In this document: one piece after another, positions 42,216-42,459 of the stretch | How the letters are laid out: each line of letters starts with the position of its first letter | How positions within the stretch are numbered: the first letter of the stretch is position 1 | Position numbers and translations under genes: made by a program | Source: Dethiosulfovibrio peptidovorans | GTDB lineage: Bacteria; Synergistota; Synergistia; Synergistales; Dethiosulfovibrionaceae | Direction of reading: 5' to 3' | DNA length: 42,459 nt | Assembly (NCBI GenBank): GCA_002748665.1 | Contig: PDTB01000032.1 | Coordinates: 1-42,459 of the forward strand | Notes under the pieces: generated by a model | What the model was told of the DNA's origin: nothing | The model's database searches: none | The model's input: the letters and a program-made list of their open reading frames with translations, nothing else

Positions 42216-42257
42216 GCCCATCACATCCTTTTTACCTGTACCTGCATAGAACACAAA

Positions 42258-42287
42258 CGGCCGACCCAGTATACTGGATCGGCCGTC
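42258..42287 (-). terminator. Terminator after chemotaxis receptor
   Basis: A near-perfect palindrome (ACGGCCGA.CCAGTATACTGG.TCGGCCGT; only the central TATA loop unpaired and one G-T-type pair) followed on the minus strand by TTTGTGTT. It lies about 30 bases past the receptor stop. Confidence 0.75.
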
Positions 42288-42316
42288 GTAGGTGCAAACA
42301 AAAAACGCCGCCACTG

Positions 42317-42459
42317 CTACGACACCACCGGCGTCACGAACGAGGTTTGTTCTTCTACCCGGAACTGCCCAACAATCGCGTTGAGCCGTTCGGCACCGGA
42401 CGAGAGGTTCTGAGCCTCTTGCGCCACCTGCTCCGAAGCAAGTGCCGTATCGTCGCTGC
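42317..42459 (-). CDS. Methyl-accepting chemotaxis protein, C-terminal end (partial)
   Basis: The last 47 codons of a minus-strand gene that continues past the right edge. The sequence DDTALASEQVAQEAQNLSS then GAERLNAIVGQFRV is the C-terminal methylation helix and end of the signalling domain of chemotaxis receptors (QEAQNLSxxAExLxxxVxxFxV). It stops at TAG 42317-42319 with a short tail EEQTSFVTPVVS and no CheR/CheB pentapeptide tether. Confidence 0.85.
   Translation of the reverse strand, partial: SDDTALASEQVAQEAQNLSSGAERLNAIVGQFRVEEQTSFVTPVVS

Noticed and set aside
1-42459. CRISPR arrays
   Set aside because: No regularly spaced 24-40 bp repeats were seen; the only short periodic repeats are the 12-bp ones in the integrase leader.

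Overview
The window looks like chromosomal DNA of a diderm anaerobe of the phylum Synergistota. The grounds are an LptC/LptD-type outer-membrane assembly locus together with RNase J, Rho, an anaerobic CbiK-type cobaltochelatase, a csaB/DUF5693 pair and a C-terminal tail resembling the Synergist-CTERM sorting signal. This placement is an inference from gene content; no marker such as 16S rRNA is present.

Layout. Positions 1-2280 are the end of an integrative element lying against the 3' end of a tRNA-Leu(CAA) gene. It carries a HicB-like tail, a small HExxH protein gene interrupted by an amber codon, a DUF2188 gene and a tyrosine integrase whose leader holds a cluster of short repeats. Positions 2285-4322 hold the tRNA, a RimI-like acetyltransferase and purA. 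Positions 4391-16216 are a nearly gapless minus-strand run of eleven genes: rnj, uppP, maf, a DUF5693 membrane protein, csaB, the two halves of a transketolase, ftsE, ftsX, an EnvC-like M23 protein and a CtpA-like protease. Many junctions are TGATG or ATGA overlaps, so this is probably one transcription unit for envelope synthesis and division. greA is divergent from it.

Positions 16922-21752 are a second minus-strand operon: three uncharacterised exported proteins, then LptC-like and LptD-like proteins. Next come a LysM/M23 peptidase, rho and a small membrane protein. An ECF transporter S component is divergent from that membrane protein. A DUF4392 (D-glutamate cyclase-like) protein, pfkA and a second member of an unknown exported family follow.

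Positions 28.6-34.3 kb are a disturbed region. It contains a gene fragment, an AT-richer methyltransferase with a palindromic operator-like site, a roughly 230-bp degenerate copy of the 3' part of cbiK, a metallophosphoesterase with a sorting-signal-like tail, a decayed insertion sequence, a lipoprotein with its promoter at the edge of that remnant, and the intact cbiK.

Positions 34.4-42.5 kb are mostly housekeeping: gpsA, a small PQ-loop-like membrane protein, the primary sigma factor rpoD, an unknown gene, cheV, a DedA protein, a DUF255 thioredoxin-domain protein, a HAD phosphatase and the C-terminus of a chemotaxis receptor. No CRISPR array, rRNA or complete transposon was found.
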